Source: Pseudalkalibacillus sp051842935 (GTDB lineage Bacteria > Bacillota > Bacilli > Bacillales > Fictibacillaceae). From it: DNA of 64,000 nucleotides. The position numbers and the translations under genes were made by a program. Each line of letters begins with the position of its first letter. Within the stretch, counting starts at the first letter, position 1. The notes under the pieces were generated by a model. The model did no database searches. It was not told where the DNA came from and was given only the letters and a program-made list of their open reading frames with translations. The DNA is taken from assembly GCF_051842935.1 (NCBI RefSeq), contig NZ_JBPXRR010000001.1, forward strand, positions 2,852,001-2,916,000, in the 5' to 3' direction. Below are positions 1-8,424 of this stretch, one piece after another.

Positions 1-820
1 AGACATTCGCCATACTAGCCGTTGCAACGACGGGTACTTCGTTTTCATCTGAAAGCTGACGAGCTCGTTGCGAGATGAACGAGATGATTGGGGCAGCAGC
101 TACCAGAGCGTCTTTTCGTTTATCCATCGGGGTCGATCCAGTGTGGCTGGATTGTCCTTCGATTTCAATCATCAAACGTGTTGGACATGCGATGGCAGTT
201 GCAATTCCAAAGGACTTGCCTGCTTCTTCAACACGCGTACCTTGTTCGATATGAAGCTCAATAAATTGACGAAGCGCCTCTTTCGGACGTTCAGCGTCGG
301 TGATATTTTTCCATGAAAGACCGCAACTTTCAACCGCTTCTTTTATTGAAATTCCATCGTCATCTTTTACCTCAGCAAGCTGACCCTTATTTAACTGACC
401 GGTCATCGCTTTACTGCCGATTGTAGAGACGCCGAATCGAGAAGATTCTTCTGAAGCGAAGCAGATCACTTCTATTGGGAATGCGGGCTGGAAGCCTTCT
501 TCCTTCAGTTCTTTGACAGCTGCCAATCCGCAAAGCACACCCGCAACTCCGTCGTATCCTCCCCCATTTTTCACTGTATCCAAATGGGATCCCATGGCAA
601 GGGCAGGTTTATCATCGTTAGCGTTCCAACGTGCGATACTGTTGCCGGCTTCATCACGTCGGACCTCAAGCCCGATCGATATCGCTTTTTCTTCGAACAC
701 AGCGATTGATTTCCATTCCTCTTCACTGTAGCCGAGGCGGCTGAAGCCTTCTTCCTGTTCCATGCTGTCTGTCAGATTGAGTTGTTTCAATGTGGTCATC
801 AGCCACGATTCTTTCTCCAT
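1..820 (-). CDS. M20 family amidohydrolase (N-carbamoyl-L-amino acid hydrolase / allantoate amidohydrolase type), 3' end outside window
   Basis: This is the N-terminal part of a zinc-dependent M20 amidase; the C-terminus lies beyond the left edge. The start is the ATG at 820-818, 3 bp after the abgA-like stop. My translation shows GSHLDTV followed by the glycine-rich GGGYDGVAGV, then EESSRFG and ELHIEQG, the metal-binding blocks of the HydC/AmaB/AllC subfamily that removes carbamoyl groups from N-carbamoyl amino acids or allantoate. It is the last visible gene of a four-gene minus-strand operon with abgT, a second M20 enzyme and abgA. The substrate cannot be read from sequence. Given the neighbours, hydrolysis of an N-acyl or carbamoyl amino acid is likely. 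No frameshift was seen in the 273 codons available. Confidence 0.85.
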   Translation of the reverse strand, partial: MEKESWLMTTLKQLNLTDSMEQEEGFSRLGYSEEEWKSIAVFEEKAISIGLEVRRDEAGNSIARWNANDDKPALAMGSHLDTVKNGGGYDGVAGVLCGLAAVKELKEEGFQPAFPIEVICFASEESSRFGVSTIGSKAMTGQLNKGQLAEVKDDDGISIKEAVESCGLSWKNITDAERPKEALRQFIELHIEQGTRVEEAGKSFGIATAIACPTRLMIEIEGQSSHTGSTPMDKRKDALVAAAPIISFISQRARQLSDENEVPVVATASMANV

Positions 821-823
821 ATG

Positions 824-2137
824 TTACACCTCTTTTTCTTGTAAATGGACGATGGTTCTTGCGAGCGTATCGACCGCTACGGCAAGAACATCCTCTAGGT
901 AGTCGAATTCTGAATGATGATGTCCATTCGCAAGGGGCGTTCCGAAAATGAGATATGTCGCTTGTCCCCCTATTTGTTGTACACGTTCCATCATGTAGGC
1001 GACGTCTTCTGATGCTCCAATCACGTCACGAGGAATCACCGACTGGATTATCGGACTTTCTTTAACGATATGCTCCAATATCGGGATAAAAGATTCGTCA
1101 CTTGCGGCATCGATTCCTTGTCCGACAATTTGGATGTTTGCTTCCACACCATACATCGCGGAACTTGCAAGGATGATTCGCTCAGCTTCCTTCATCATAT
1201 ACTCGTTCAATTCCGTTATAGCGCCTCGTGTTTCGAGTTGCATAGCGGCATGATCTGGAACGATATTTCGACCCGTCCCAGCGTTCAATGTCCCGACATT
1301 GATTCTGGTCTTTCCATCTCCATGCCTAGGGATGCCATGTAGATGTAGTGCTGCGCTTGAAGCAGCAAGTAGAGCGTTGCGACCTTTTTCAGGCTCTTTT
1401 CCCGCATGTGCAGAAAGTCCTTTGAAGGTGACATCGCATTTGGTCGTTGCTAAAAATTCACTTGTCGTTGCGGAGACTTGACCGATGGATCGGCCGCTAT
1501 GGATGCCAATATGACCGGATAAGAAGTAGTCGACATCGTCCAGCCAGCCCATTTCTACCATTGATTTTGCTCCACGTGAGCCTTCCTCAGCAGGTTGGAA
1601 CAATAGCGTGTATCGCCCGGTAAGTCCTTCTGAATTCTGCTTTAAAAATGTTGCGATTCCAAGGCCGATTGTTGTATGGCCGTCGTGACCACAGGCATGC
1701 ATTTGACCTTCTCTTTGAGAGTTGAAACCTTTTTGAGCCGGCTGATGCTGCTTTTTGTCAGATTCCTTGATTGGCAGGGCATCGATGTCATATCGCATGG
1801 CGATATGAGGCCCCTTTTTACCTGTATCGAATGTAGCGACCACTCCAGTGTGACCGCCTTTCATTCTTTCCATAAAGGATTCGGGAACCCCTTCAGCTCG
1901 TGCCCGCTCTTCTTCCTTTCGAAGGACATCTTCAGAAGGGACTCCCATCCTTTCATCACTGACAAGTGCCTCTTTTCCGATATGAGTGATATAGCCGAGT
2001 TCTGTTAATACTTTGGCGATCCGATAGGTGGTCACGTATTCGGTCCAGCCGACTTCCGGGTATTGGTGGAATTGACGTCTCCAATCAATCCATTGATCCT
2101 TATTCTGTTCAATGAAAGATTCCATTTTCATATTCAT
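824..2137 (-). CDS. abgA: AbgA-like aminobenzoyl-glutamate hydrolase subunit (M20D peptidase)
   Basis: The 437-residue protein matches remembered E. coli AbgA (436 aa) along most of its length. Shared blocks include RRQFHQYPEVGW near the N-terminus, SDERMGVP about residue 60, MHACGHDGHT (metal-binding Cys/His), LIFQPAEEGSRGA-type glutamates, TSEFLATTKCDVTF, and GHHHSEFDY near the C-terminus. In E. coli, AbgA pairs with AbgB to cleave p-aminobenzoyl-glutamate, a folate breakdown product, into p-aminobenzoate and glutamate. Here the partner could be the upstream M20 protein, whose stop overlaps this start by 4 bp (ATGA), implying translational coupling. An AbgT-type transporter heads the operon. 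The assignment is strong at subfamily level; the physiological substrate is inferred. Confidence 0.87.
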   Translation of the reverse strand: MNMKMESFIEQNKDQWIDWRRQFHQYPEVGWTEYVTTYRIAKVLTELGYITHIGKEALVSDERMGVPSEDVLRKEEERARAEGVPESFMERMKGGHTGVVATFDTGKKGPHIAMRYDIDALPIKESDKKQHQPAQKGFNSQREGQMHACGHDGHTTIGLGIATFLKQNSEGLTGRYTLLFQPAEEGSRGAKSMVEMGWLDDVDYFLSGHIGIHSGRSIGQVSATTSEFLATTKCDVTFKGLSAHAGKEPEKGRNALLAASSAALHLHGIPRHGDGKTRINVGTLNAGTGRNIVPDHAAMQLETRGAITELNEYMMKEAERIILASSAMYGVEANIQIVGQGIDAASDESFIPILEHIVKESPIIQSVIPRDVIGASEDVAYMMERVQQIGGQATYLIFGTPLANGHHHSEFDYLEDVLAVAVDTLARTIVHLQEKEV

Positions 2138-3321
2138 TTCTCCAACTTTTCCAATGTATCAGTTGCCACTTGTGCCATCATTTCCGCTCCACCAGCAAGT
2201 GCGTCTTCATCAAGCTCGAAGTAAGGATCGTGCAACGGTTTTGGTTGGCCGTTCTTCGGCATTGTTCCTAACCAGAAGAACGCTCCCGGATACTTCAGAA
2301 GAAACCGGCTGAAATCTTCTCCGCCAAGGGAGGAATTGAGTACTGGAGTTGACTCTTCCCCTAACAGGTTTTGCGCCGTCGCACGGACTTGTTGTGCCCA
2401 TTCCGGTGTATTGACAGTCGCAGGATAGCCTTCTATATGCTCGATTTCAGCTGAACCGCCCATTCCAGCAGTAACTCCTTCAACTATTTTATTGAATCGC
2501 TCTTGTACTCTACTTCGCACTTCTGGATTCAGGGTCCGAATTGTGCCATCGATCGTCACTTTATCAGCGACGACGTTGTAACGATATCCACCTTCAATTT
2601 TTCCAACGGTCAATACAGCCGCTTCTAGAGGATCAACGTTCCGACTGACGACTGTCTGTAATTGACTGACCACTGCGGATGCCATCGTAATCGCATCATT
2701 CGTTTGGTGTGGCATACTCGCATGTCCGCCTGTCCCATTGATGGTCACGATGAAGCGATCCGATGCACCCATCATCGCACCATCACGGATTCCGATTTGG
2801 CCTTTCGGAAGGTCTGGCCATACGTGCTGTCCGAAAATAACGTCTGGTTTGTATTCATCGAAAATACCATCGTCCATCATTGGCTGGGAGCCTCCCGTCG
2901 GTGCATTTTCCTCTGCGGGTTGGAAGACTAATAAAATCGTTCCTTTGATGTCTGCTTTTTGTTCGTTCAGGAGTTTTCCAGTCCCGAGGAGCATTGAAGT
3001 ATGGGCATCGTGTCCACAGGCGTGCATGACGCCCTCCTTTTTCGAAACATAGGATGATTCGGTTTTTTCATGGATCGGCAGCGCGTCAATATCAGCACGG
3101 AGAGCGACGACACCTCCTGGTTTACCGCCTTTAATGATGCCGAGTACACCAGTTTTGGCATAACCTTTTTTATATGGGATTCCGTATTCATCAAGCTTTC
3201 GTTGGATGAACTGAGAGGTTTCGAATTCCTCTTCGCTCAGTTCCGGATTTTCATGCAGGTGACGGCGCATTGAGATGATCTCTTCCTCCACTCGCTCACC
3301 TTGTCTTTTAAAATCAATCAT
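2134..3321 (-). CDS. M20D amidohydrolase (HipO/YxeP/AbgB-like)
   Basis: A 395-residue cytoplasmic M20D metallopeptidase. Visible family blocks are RRHLHENPELSEEEFET near the start, RADIDALPI, MHACGHDAHTS with the Cys-Gly-His metal site, FQPAEEN, the histidine in FGQHVWP, and LGGEDFSRF near the C-terminus. Members hydrolyse N-acyl amino acids, hippurate or indole-acetyl conjugates. E. coli AbgB belongs to the same superfamily, so this protein could act with the adjacent AbgA. It is shorter than AbgB (about 481 aa) and looks more like the Bacillus YxeP/YkuR group. It lies 25 bp downstream of the abgT stop and overlaps the abgA start. ATG start at 3321. Confidence 0.85.
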   Translation of the reverse strand: MIDFKRQGERVEEEIISMRRHLHENPELSEEEFETSQFIQRKLDEYGIPYKKGYAKTGVLGIIKGGKPGGVVALRADIDALPIHEKTESSYVSKKEGVMHACGHDAHTSMLLGTGKLLNEQKADIKGTILLVFQPAEENAPTGGSQPMMDDGIFDEYKPDVIFGQHVWPDLPKGQIGIRDGAMMGASDRFIVTINGTGGHASMPHQTNDAITMASAVVSQLQTVVSRNVDPLEAAVLTVGKIEGGYRYNVVADKVTIDGTIRTLNPEVRSRVQERFNKIVEGVTAGMGGSAEIEHIEGYPATVNTPEWAQQVRATAQNLLGEESTPVLNSSLGGEDFSRFLLKYPGAFFWLGTMPKNGQPKPLHDPYFELDEDALAGGAEMMAQVATDTLEKLEK

Positions 3322-3346
3322 ATGATATTACCCCCATGTCTTGTGA

Positions 3347-4894
3347 CTATAGTTTCATGTGGATGCCAGGTCCGATTGGCAATCCAAGTAGATTCCAGAT
3401 AACGAATAAGATTGTCCAGATTGTCAAGAATACGACCGTGTACGGAAGCATGACAGAAAACAATGTTCCGAATCCTGCTTTCTTGTCATAATCCTTCATA
3501 AATGCCAGGATCATCGGTACATATGGGTTCAATGGCGTAATGATGTTTGTAGATGAATCGGCTATACGATACGCCATTTGCGTGAACGCTGGATGATAGT
3601 CAAGCAGCGCAAACATCGGAATGAATACTGGCGCCATCAATGCCCATTGAGCTGAACCACTGAAAATTAATAGATTCAGGATGGCTGTCAGGAAGATGAA
3701 TCCGATGATAACTGGTAATCCTGTCATATTGATGCTTTGTAGGAATTCGGCACCTGAAACGGCAATCCAGACACCGATATTCGTCCAGTCGAAGTAAGCG
3801 ATGAATTGGGCAGCTGCAAAGATCAGGATGATGAAACCGGACATGTCTTTCATGGATTCACCCATGTACTTCGGCACATCATTTGCCGATTGGATCTTCT
3901 TAACTGTAACGCCATACGCAACCGATAATGCTATGAAAAAGAATAGAATAATCGGGACGATTCCATCTAAGAATGGTGACGGGATCAGTCCGCCTTCTTC
4001 ATTACGAAGTGCTGACCCTGGTAAAAAGATCGCCAATGCGAGTAGTCCTATATAGATTAGGGCAACAATACCAGCATTTCGTAGACCACGGGATTCAATG
4101 GGTTGGATTTTTTCAAGCTCTTTTCCATTCGCAGGACCTTCATATTTTCCAAGCTTCGGCTCTACGATTTTTTCCGTTACCCAGGTACCCACTGACATGA
4201 GCATCAAAACTGAGAAACACATGAAAATATAGTTATCGACAGGTGTTACAGTGATTCCATCCCCGATGTTTTTGGATACTTCAGTTGAAATACCAGAAAG
4301 CAGGGCATCTGTACCTGTAATCAGGAAGTTTGCGGTAAAACCAGCACCAACACCGGCGAAACCAGCAGCTAGTCCTGCAATCGGGTGTCTACCAAGTGTT
4401 AGGAAGACCATTGCTGCAATGGGTGGCACAATAATAAATGCTGCGTCGGAGGCCAGATTTCCTAAGATACCCGTTAGGACGATCGCATATGTGACCAGCT
4501 TAGGCGGTGCATTGATGATCGTCTTTTTCATGAACGTTTGGATAAGCCCTACTTTTTGGGCAAGTCCAATACCGAGCATCATACCGAGAACGAGTCCGAG
4601 TGGTTTGAATTCGGTAAAGTTCGTGAGCATAGATGTGAGAATGTATTTCAGTCCTTCACCGGTCAACAGACTCTTGATGGCGACTGTTTCCCCTGTACCC
4701 GGGTGGTCGACCGTCACGTCGAACAGACTGATGACACCGGAAAGGACGATGATTCCAAGTGCTAAGTAAACAAATAGCATGAACGGGTGTGGAAGTTTGT
4801 TTCCGAGCACTTCCACCCGATCCAGAAAGCGAAGCATGAACCCTTTGTTAGCGGTTTCATTTTCGTTTGCATGGTTTGGGTTAGTTGACGGCAA
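3347..4894 (-). CDS. abgT: AbgT-family transporter (p-aminobenzoyl-glutamate transporter)
   Basis: A 515-residue polytopic membrane protein of the AbgT family, close to the E. coli AbgT length (about 508-510). It has many hydrophobic segments and the family stretch FSGSAQWALMAPVFIPMF followed by DSSTNIITPLNPYVPM in the C-terminal third. AbgT imports p-aminobenzoyl-glutamate; other members (MtrF, YdaH) export sulfonamide-type antimetabolites. Being first in an operon with AbgA and two more amidohydrolases argues for uptake. The start is a TTG at 4894-4892 with AGGAGG 7 bp upstream; no ATG in a comparable position fits better. The upstream 313 bp hold a TATAAT box, a small palindrome and a degenerate copy of the dispersed 59 bp repeat. 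Confidence 0.88.
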   Translation of the reverse strand: MPSTNPNHANENETANKGFMLRFLDRVEVLGNKLPHPFMLFVYLALGIIVLSGVISLFDVTVDHPGTGETVAIKSLLTGEGLKYILTSMLTNFTEFKPLGLVLGMMLGIGLAQKVGLIQTFMKKTIINAPPKLVTYAIVLTGILGNLASDAAFIIVPPIAAMVFLTLGRHPIAGLAAGFAGVGAGFTANFLITGTDALLSGISTEVSKNIGDGITVTPVDNYIFMCFSVLMLMSVGTWVTEKIVEPKLGKYEGPANGKELEKIQPIESRGLRNAGIVALIYIGLLALAIFLPGSALRNEEGGLIPSPFLDGIVPIILFFFIALSVAYGVTVKKIQSANDVPKYMGESMKDMSGFIILIFAAAQFIAYFDWTNIGVWIAVSGAEFLQSINMTGLPVIIGFIFLTAILNLLIFSGSAQWALMAPVFIPMFALLDYHPAFTQMAYRIADSSTNIITPLNPYVPMILAFMKDYDKKAGFGTLFSVMLPYTVVFLTIWTILFVIWNLLGLPIGPGIHMKL

Positions 4895-4918
4895 TGCAAT
4901 TCCTCCTCTTAAGTTTCA

Positions 4919-4982
4919 GGACATTGTTACGTGTGCGGGTGATGAATATTAAAGGCTTGAATTATATTTACGGACAATGTCC
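4919..4982 (-). promoter_or_regulatory. Candidate abgT promoter with palindromic operator
   Basis: On the minus strand a TATAAT lies at 4966-4961. Directly upstream of it is an 11-bp palindrome ggacaatgtcc (4972-4982). The same half-site, ggacattgt, recurs at 4919-4927 between the promoter and the abgT start. A sequence repeated on both sides of the -10 box is what a repressor site would look like. No good -35 box is visible, which fits a regulated promoter. The regulator is unknown. Confidence 0.35.
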
Positions 4983-5073
4983 TTTTTTATTCCGTTAATA
5001 AAGAGGATAACGCATATCGAATGTAATTTCTAGTGAATTCAGAAAACTTATCACATGGAAATATTTGATTGTC

Positions 5074-5132
5074 GTACCATGTACCGATTTTAAACCCTTG
5101 GTATGACTGCAGTTGTAATCGGTACCGGGTAC
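5074..5132. repeat. 59-bp palindromic repeat, copy A (degenerate)
   Basis: Terminal arms gtaccatgtaccgat (5074-5088) and atcggtaccgggtac (5118-5132) enclose a 29-bp core with the family motif aacccttggta. The length of exactly 59 bp matches the other copies. The arms have diverged more than elsewhere. It sits in the 313-bp gap between abgT and a small membrane protein gene. Confidence 0.75.
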
Positions 5133-5156
5133 ACTTCATTTCTGGGATATTTCTTA

Positions 5157-5185
5157 TTGAGTGTGGATATACTGGTTTCTAATAT
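5157..5185 (+). promoter_or_regulatory. Sigma-A-type promoter for the 37-aa membrane protein
   Basis: TTGAGT (5157-5162) and TAATAT (5180-5185) are separated by 17 bp. They lie just upstream of the ribosome-binding site of the small gene at 5208. Confidence 0.45.
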
Positions 5186-5207
5186 GCTACTTGAGGATGT
5201 GTATTCT

Positions 5208-5321
5208 ATGAAAGAAGAAGGAAATCTCTTTACCGGGCTTTTATGGGGTATTTCGCTAAGCGTTCCTCTTTGGATCTCTATCTTTGGATGGGTCAAACTC
5301 ATTAGCCGAATTGTAAGGTGA
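5208..5321 (+). CDS. Small single-pass membrane protein (37 aa)
   Basis: ATG at 5208 follows a GAGGATG ribosome-binding site at 5193-5199. The product starts MKEEGNLFTGLLWGIS, continues with one hydrophobic segment (about residues 8-32) and ends in a basic tail. A longer in-frame version from 5103 has no ribosome-binding site and would run into repeat copy A, so the short start is preferred. I do not know a function. The amphipathic start plus single transmembrane helix resembles many small Bacillus membrane proteins. A promoter-like pair lies just upstream. Confidence 0.5.
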   Translation: MKEEGNLFTGLLWGISLSVPLWISIFGWVKLISRIVR

Positions 5322-5349
5322 TGAGGACAAACTAATGTACAACCAATAG

Positions 5350-5381
5350 AAAAAGCTTAATCAAATTGTGTTTGATTAAGC
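5350..5381 (-). terminator. Rho-independent terminator of the secreted-protein gene
   Basis: Inverted arms gcttaatcaaa (5355-5365) and tttgattaagc (5371-5381) are followed on the minus strand by a T run (5354-5350). It lies 24 bp beyond the stop at 5405. Confidence 0.75.
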
Positions 5382-5404
5382 CCTTTATCCTGAATCATAT
5401 ACGG

Positions 5405-6130
5405 TTAATATTTAACATCTTCTGAGACCATGATCCATTTTTCATTCATTTGTTTGAATGTTAAGTGTATCGTGTAACTACCATGCATATCGGATGAATT
5501 GGACTGACTAAGCTTATATTGCTTATCATCAATTTTTGTCATCGTAAATGGTTGTTGATCCGTAATCCAAGGATTAAGACACATCGGTATGATATAGAGA
5601 CCATCTTCCTTTTCCTCAAAATACATATTTACATACGGTACAGCTACAGCTTCTGTCGCATAACTACTCACATGACTCACTAATTCTTGTTTCGTATTGA
5701 AGTTCTTCACCTTATTATTGCTTTCGTCATAAGGTTGAAGCAGTTCATCCATAAAGGTACGAGCGGTATGGATAAGTTCTTCTTTACTCGGTTCGGCCAC
5801 TTCTTGGTTCTTAATCTTGTCTTCCTTGGTTTCTGACTTAACCTTTTCTTGTTTCTTAATAACTTTTACTTCTGTTTTCTTTTCTTCTTTTGGTTCATTT
5901 TCTACTATTTTTGTTTCTACTTCACCTGTATTCTCTTCAACTACTACTTCTGGATTTTCAAATCTCTTTTCAGCCGAAATTGTTGTGGTATTAATATTTT
6001 TTTGTAGCGTATGAACTTGTAACAAATCGTCTTTCGTAGAATGTTCAAGTTTTTCTTGATGGAGATCTACACCCGATCCAATGTTCCATCCCAATGTAAG
6101 AATTACGAAACTTAGAAACAATGATTTCAA
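5405..6130 (-). CDS. Secreted protein of unknown function with charged linker
   Basis: The 241-residue product begins with a signal-like segment (MKSLFLSFVILTLGWNIGSG). A low-complexity Glu/Lys/Val-rich stretch (about 65-120) follows, then a folded-looking C-terminal domain (about 120-241) with alternating aromatic and polar residues. No family is recognised. It lies downstream of the ECF sigma/anti-sigma operon in the same orientation, separated by a 230-bp gap with two related palindromes. Regulation by that sigma factor is possible but not shown. Its own terminator at 5350-5381 suggests an independent unit. Confidence 0.6.
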   Translation of the reverse strand: MKSLFLSFVILTLGWNIGSGVDLHQEKLEHSTKDDLLQVHTLQKNINTTTISAEKRFENPEVVVEENTGEVETKIVENEPKEEKKTEVKVIKKQEKVKSETKEDKIKNQEVAEPSKEELIHTARTFMDELLQPYDESNNKVKNFNTKQELVSHVSSYATEAVAVPYVNMYFEEKEDGLYIIPMCLNPWITDQQPFTMTKIDDKQYKLSQSNSSDMHGSYTIHLTFKQMNEKWIMVSEDVKY

Positions 6131-6280
6131 GAAAATCCCTCCAAAAAATTCCTTATATAAATTAGACGAATCATTAACTTGAAAAGTTTCACTTTTGTTT
6201 CAATTGTTACAAAAACATTACAGGGAGTGAAAGGAGCCTATTTAACTTTGATTTTGACTTCGACATTTATTTCAATATGT

Positions 6281-6353
6281 CAATCAAGCGTTTGATTGAA
6301 TCCTGTTAGTGGTTGAAAATAGTAGGGTTTCAATTTAAATCAAACGCTTGTTT
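6281..6353. promoter_or_regulatory. Paired AATCAAACG-type palindromes
   Basis: caatcaagcgtttgattg (6281-6298) and aatcaaacgcttgttt (6338-6353) are related imperfect palindromes. Together they form 13-bp inverted arms (6285-6297 and 6338-6350). They lie between the anti-sigma stop and the secreted-protein gene. A perfect version is found at 8334-8349 on the other side of the sigma/anti-sigma pair. They could be operators or a hairpin; there is no T run, so a terminator is less likely. Confidence 0.4.
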
Positions 6354-6361
6354 AAAAAGGT

Positions 6362-7678
6362 TCATTCATTGGATTCAACGATGATGAATTCTTCCTTATC
6401 AGAGTCATAATAACCATCAATCTTTTTACTACCGTCTTTCGTTTTCAAAACTAATCCTAAGCGGTGATCATCGACATATGGTGGATCCAATTCATCTAAT
6501 TGATCCAGGATATCTGCACCATATTTATGATACTGATCTATGGTCACGAATTCCGAGTCTGCTTTTAACGTCAATCTTACATATTTAAATTCACCAAACA
6601 TCTCTACATCCTGTACTTCATTTTTGTCTTGATATTGGTCCCCTATTTTTTCATATGCTTTGTATAAATCCTTTACGCTTTCATCCCCGTTATGCTCTTG
6701 TCCTTCCCCAAAGTAATCGGAAGGTATGGACAGTGTAAATGTATCGTGTTCTAGTTGTGTATTTAATTTTAACTTTTCCATCTCCATGTCTCTTAAAATT
6801 GTACCTTGTTCATCAGAAATTCTAAATTTCAACCAGATACCCGATGGTTCATGCACCCATATATTGAATAGGTGCCCACTTCTCCCTAGCTCCCCTTCAA
6901 TTACTACGGTATCTAAATTCAAATACTGAGTACGCTCCTTAATTGCCCATTGACTGAAATCTTCTAAATAACTAATCGCTTCATTTTTAGGGAATACATA
7001 TTCAAAATCCAAGATTTCAGTAGGTAAATATTCAATATTTTTGGTTACACTGAACTCCTTTGTTAGATGGTATAACGAAACAATTTGATTATCTTTATAT
7101 AGACGTTCCTCATCTAAGCCATCCTTGCTCAGCTCATGGATATAGAAAGCGGGATTGTCTCTAACCCTGGCGGCTAAATGGTAGGTTATGGGGTTCACTG
7201 TTCCATTGTGTTGAATTTTATAAGTTGCATTAACCGTTTTGAATACACTTTGATTATTTAGCATCAATTGATATAATTCTTCTTTGCCATTTAGACCTTT
7301 CTCAGGTGGAGGTTCTTCATCCACAACTTCTTCCTCATCTATTTTCTTAACAACACTTTCAACTGATTGGTCATCAGAATCTTCGTCATTAGTCGTCGGA
7401 GCTTGGTATTGTTCTGATTGTGGCTGCTTTGTGGATGTGGGTTGATTACTCCCTCCCTCTCCCTGTATCACTAAAAAGATAAGGAAGGAACAGATTGATA
7501 ACAGTGCTACAAGAGCGATGGTTGGTTTAAAAGCAATTCTTTTCCTTTTTTGATGTTTTTGATTGTGAAGTTCATTCAATTTGTTAATAATTTTTTGTTC
7601 GCTATCTTTGTTGAAAGGATTTTTGTTGAACAGTGAATTATCAAGATTAGGTTTTAGTTGTTCAAACTCGTCATGCAT
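6362..7678 (-). CDS. Membrane-anchored anti-sigma factor-like protein
   Basis: The 438-residue protein has a cytoplasmic N-terminus (1-48) ending in a basic cluster, one transmembrane helix (about 49-70), an acidic Ser/Gln/Glu-rich linker, and a large extracytoplasmic domain. That domain has a LolA/RseB-like feel (LMLNNQSVFKTVNATYKI; later SPDYF-type end). The start lies 8 bp inside the sigma gene end, so the two are co-translated. By position and topology it should bind and inhibit the ECF sigma factor, releasing it on an envelope signal. The exact anti-sigma family (RsiX-like or other) cannot be named. Confidence 0.7.
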   Translation of the reverse strand: MHDEFEQLKPNLDNSLFNKNPFNKDSEQKIINKLNELHNQKHQKRKRIAFKPTIALVALLSICSFLIFLVIQGEGGSNQPTSTKQPQSEQYQAPTTNDEDSDDQSVESVVKKIDEEEVVDEEPPPEKGLNGKEELYQLMLNNQSVFKTVNATYKIQHNGTVNPITYHLAARVRDNPAFYIHELSKDGLDEERLYKDNQIVSLYHLTKEFSVTKNIEYLPTEILDFEYVFPKNEAISYLEDFSQWAIKERTQYLNLDTVVIEGELGRSGHLFNIWVHEPSGIWLKFRISDEQGTILRDMEMEKLKLNTQLEHDTFTLSIPSDYFGEGQEHNGDESVKDLYKAYEKIGDQYQDKNEVQDVEMFGEFKYVRLTLKADSEFVTIDQYHKYGADILDQLDELDPPYVDDHRLGLVLKTKDGSKKIDGYYDSDKEEFIIVESNE

Positions 7679-8207
7679 GAAGAGAGCCTCCTCCCATTTC
7701 GTATTTCAATTTCGCTCTCGCCCTTTGCAGTCTTGTCTTCACAGTTGATTCCTTTAAATCTAACAAGCTGGAAATCTCACTAATTTTTAATTCTTCATAA
7801 TAATGTAGGATAATGACTTCACGATATTTTACTGGAAGTTTTAAAACATTTTGGGATAACTCTTCATTAGTGCCGATCTTGTCATACTCGTCACCACTTT
7901 TACGTATGGGGAAAATATTTGATAAAAAAACATTCTTAAAATAAGAGGATCTAAGATAATCCTTACATTGATTCGCAAGGATGCTGTAGAGCCAAGTCTT
8001 TAAAGCAGATTCACCATTGAACGTGTGAAAATTTTTATACGCTTTGATAAACGCTTCTTGCACGAGATCTTCAGCCAGCCCCCAATCCTTCACATAGGTG
8101 AATGCAAAATTGGTCATTTGCTTACCAATTGTTGCAACTGCCTCATACAACAAATCGACTTCTTCAGCTGAGCAATCCATGCTTTCACTCTGGTTCATAT
8201 TTGCCAA
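7671..8207 (-). CDS. ECF-type RNA polymerase sigma factor
   Basis: A 178-residue sigma-70 family member with only regions 2 and 4. Region 2 shows DWGLAEDLVQEAFIKAYKN and the GESALKTWLYSILANQCKDYLR block. Region 4 shows LPVKYREVIILHYYEELKISEIS and the helix-turn-helix end ESTVKTRLQRARAKLK. This is the SigV/SigX/SigM size class. The predicted start is TTG (8207), with ATG three codons later as an alternative; the purine-rich GGGGAGGG lies 14 bp or more upstream, so the start is uncertain. It overlaps the anti-sigma gene. An ECF-like promoter upstream suggests autoregulation. Confidence 0.88.
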   Translation of the reverse strand: MANMNQSESMDCSAEEVDLLYEAVATIGKQMTNFAFTYVKDWGLAEDLVQEAFIKAYKNFHTFNGESALKTWLYSILANQCKDYLRSSYFKNVFLSNIFPIRKSGDEYDKIGTNEELSQNVLKLPVKYREVIILHYYEELKISEISSLLDLKESTVKTRLQRARAKLKYEMGGGSLHA

Positions 8208-8244
8208 GGTCCAAACAGCTCCCTCCCCCTTTTTCTAACACTGA

Positions 8245-8271
8245 GACGTAATTTATGTAGAAAAGGATTCA
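8245..8271 (-). promoter_or_regulatory. Candidate autoregulatory ECF promoter
   Basis: On the minus strand TGAATC (8271-8266) and CGTC (8248-8245) are 17 bp apart. This matches the TGAAAC / CGTC pattern of Bacillus ECF promoters. It lies about 40 bp upstream of the sigma gene. Confidence 0.5.
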
Positions 8272-8333
8272 AAATAATGGAATTACTATAAATATCGTTC
8301 GAAGTATATACTCGACAAATCTTTTACATTCTC

Positions 8334-8349
8334 AATCAAACGTTTGATT
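8334..8349. promoter_or_regulatory. Perfect 16-bp palindrome
   Basis: aatcaaacgtttgatt is a perfect palindrome. Imperfect relatives lie at 6281-6298 and 6338-6353, so they bracket the sigma/anti-sigma pair. The form resembles TetR-family operators; no cognate regulator is in the window. Confidence 0.4.
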
Positions 8350-8359
8350 AAACGCGAAA

Positions 8360-8418
8360 GTGCCAGGCACTGTTAGGAAGTCCATGTGTAACAAGGATTC
8401 TTAAACAGTGCCTGGCAC
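8360..8418. repeat. 59-bp palindromic repeat, copy B
   Basis: Perfect 15-bp terminal inverted repeats, gtgccaggcactgtt (8360-8374) and its complement (8404-8418), flank a 29-bp core. It ends 6 bp from the panF stop codon, so the hairpin would form at the 3' end of the panF message. Confidence 0.85.
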
Positions 8419-8424
8419 CATAGG

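Noticed and set aside
5103..5207. 35-codon N-terminal extension of the small membrane protein
   Set aside because: Starts inside repeat copy A and would overlap the promoter; the internal ATG has a ribosome-binding site.
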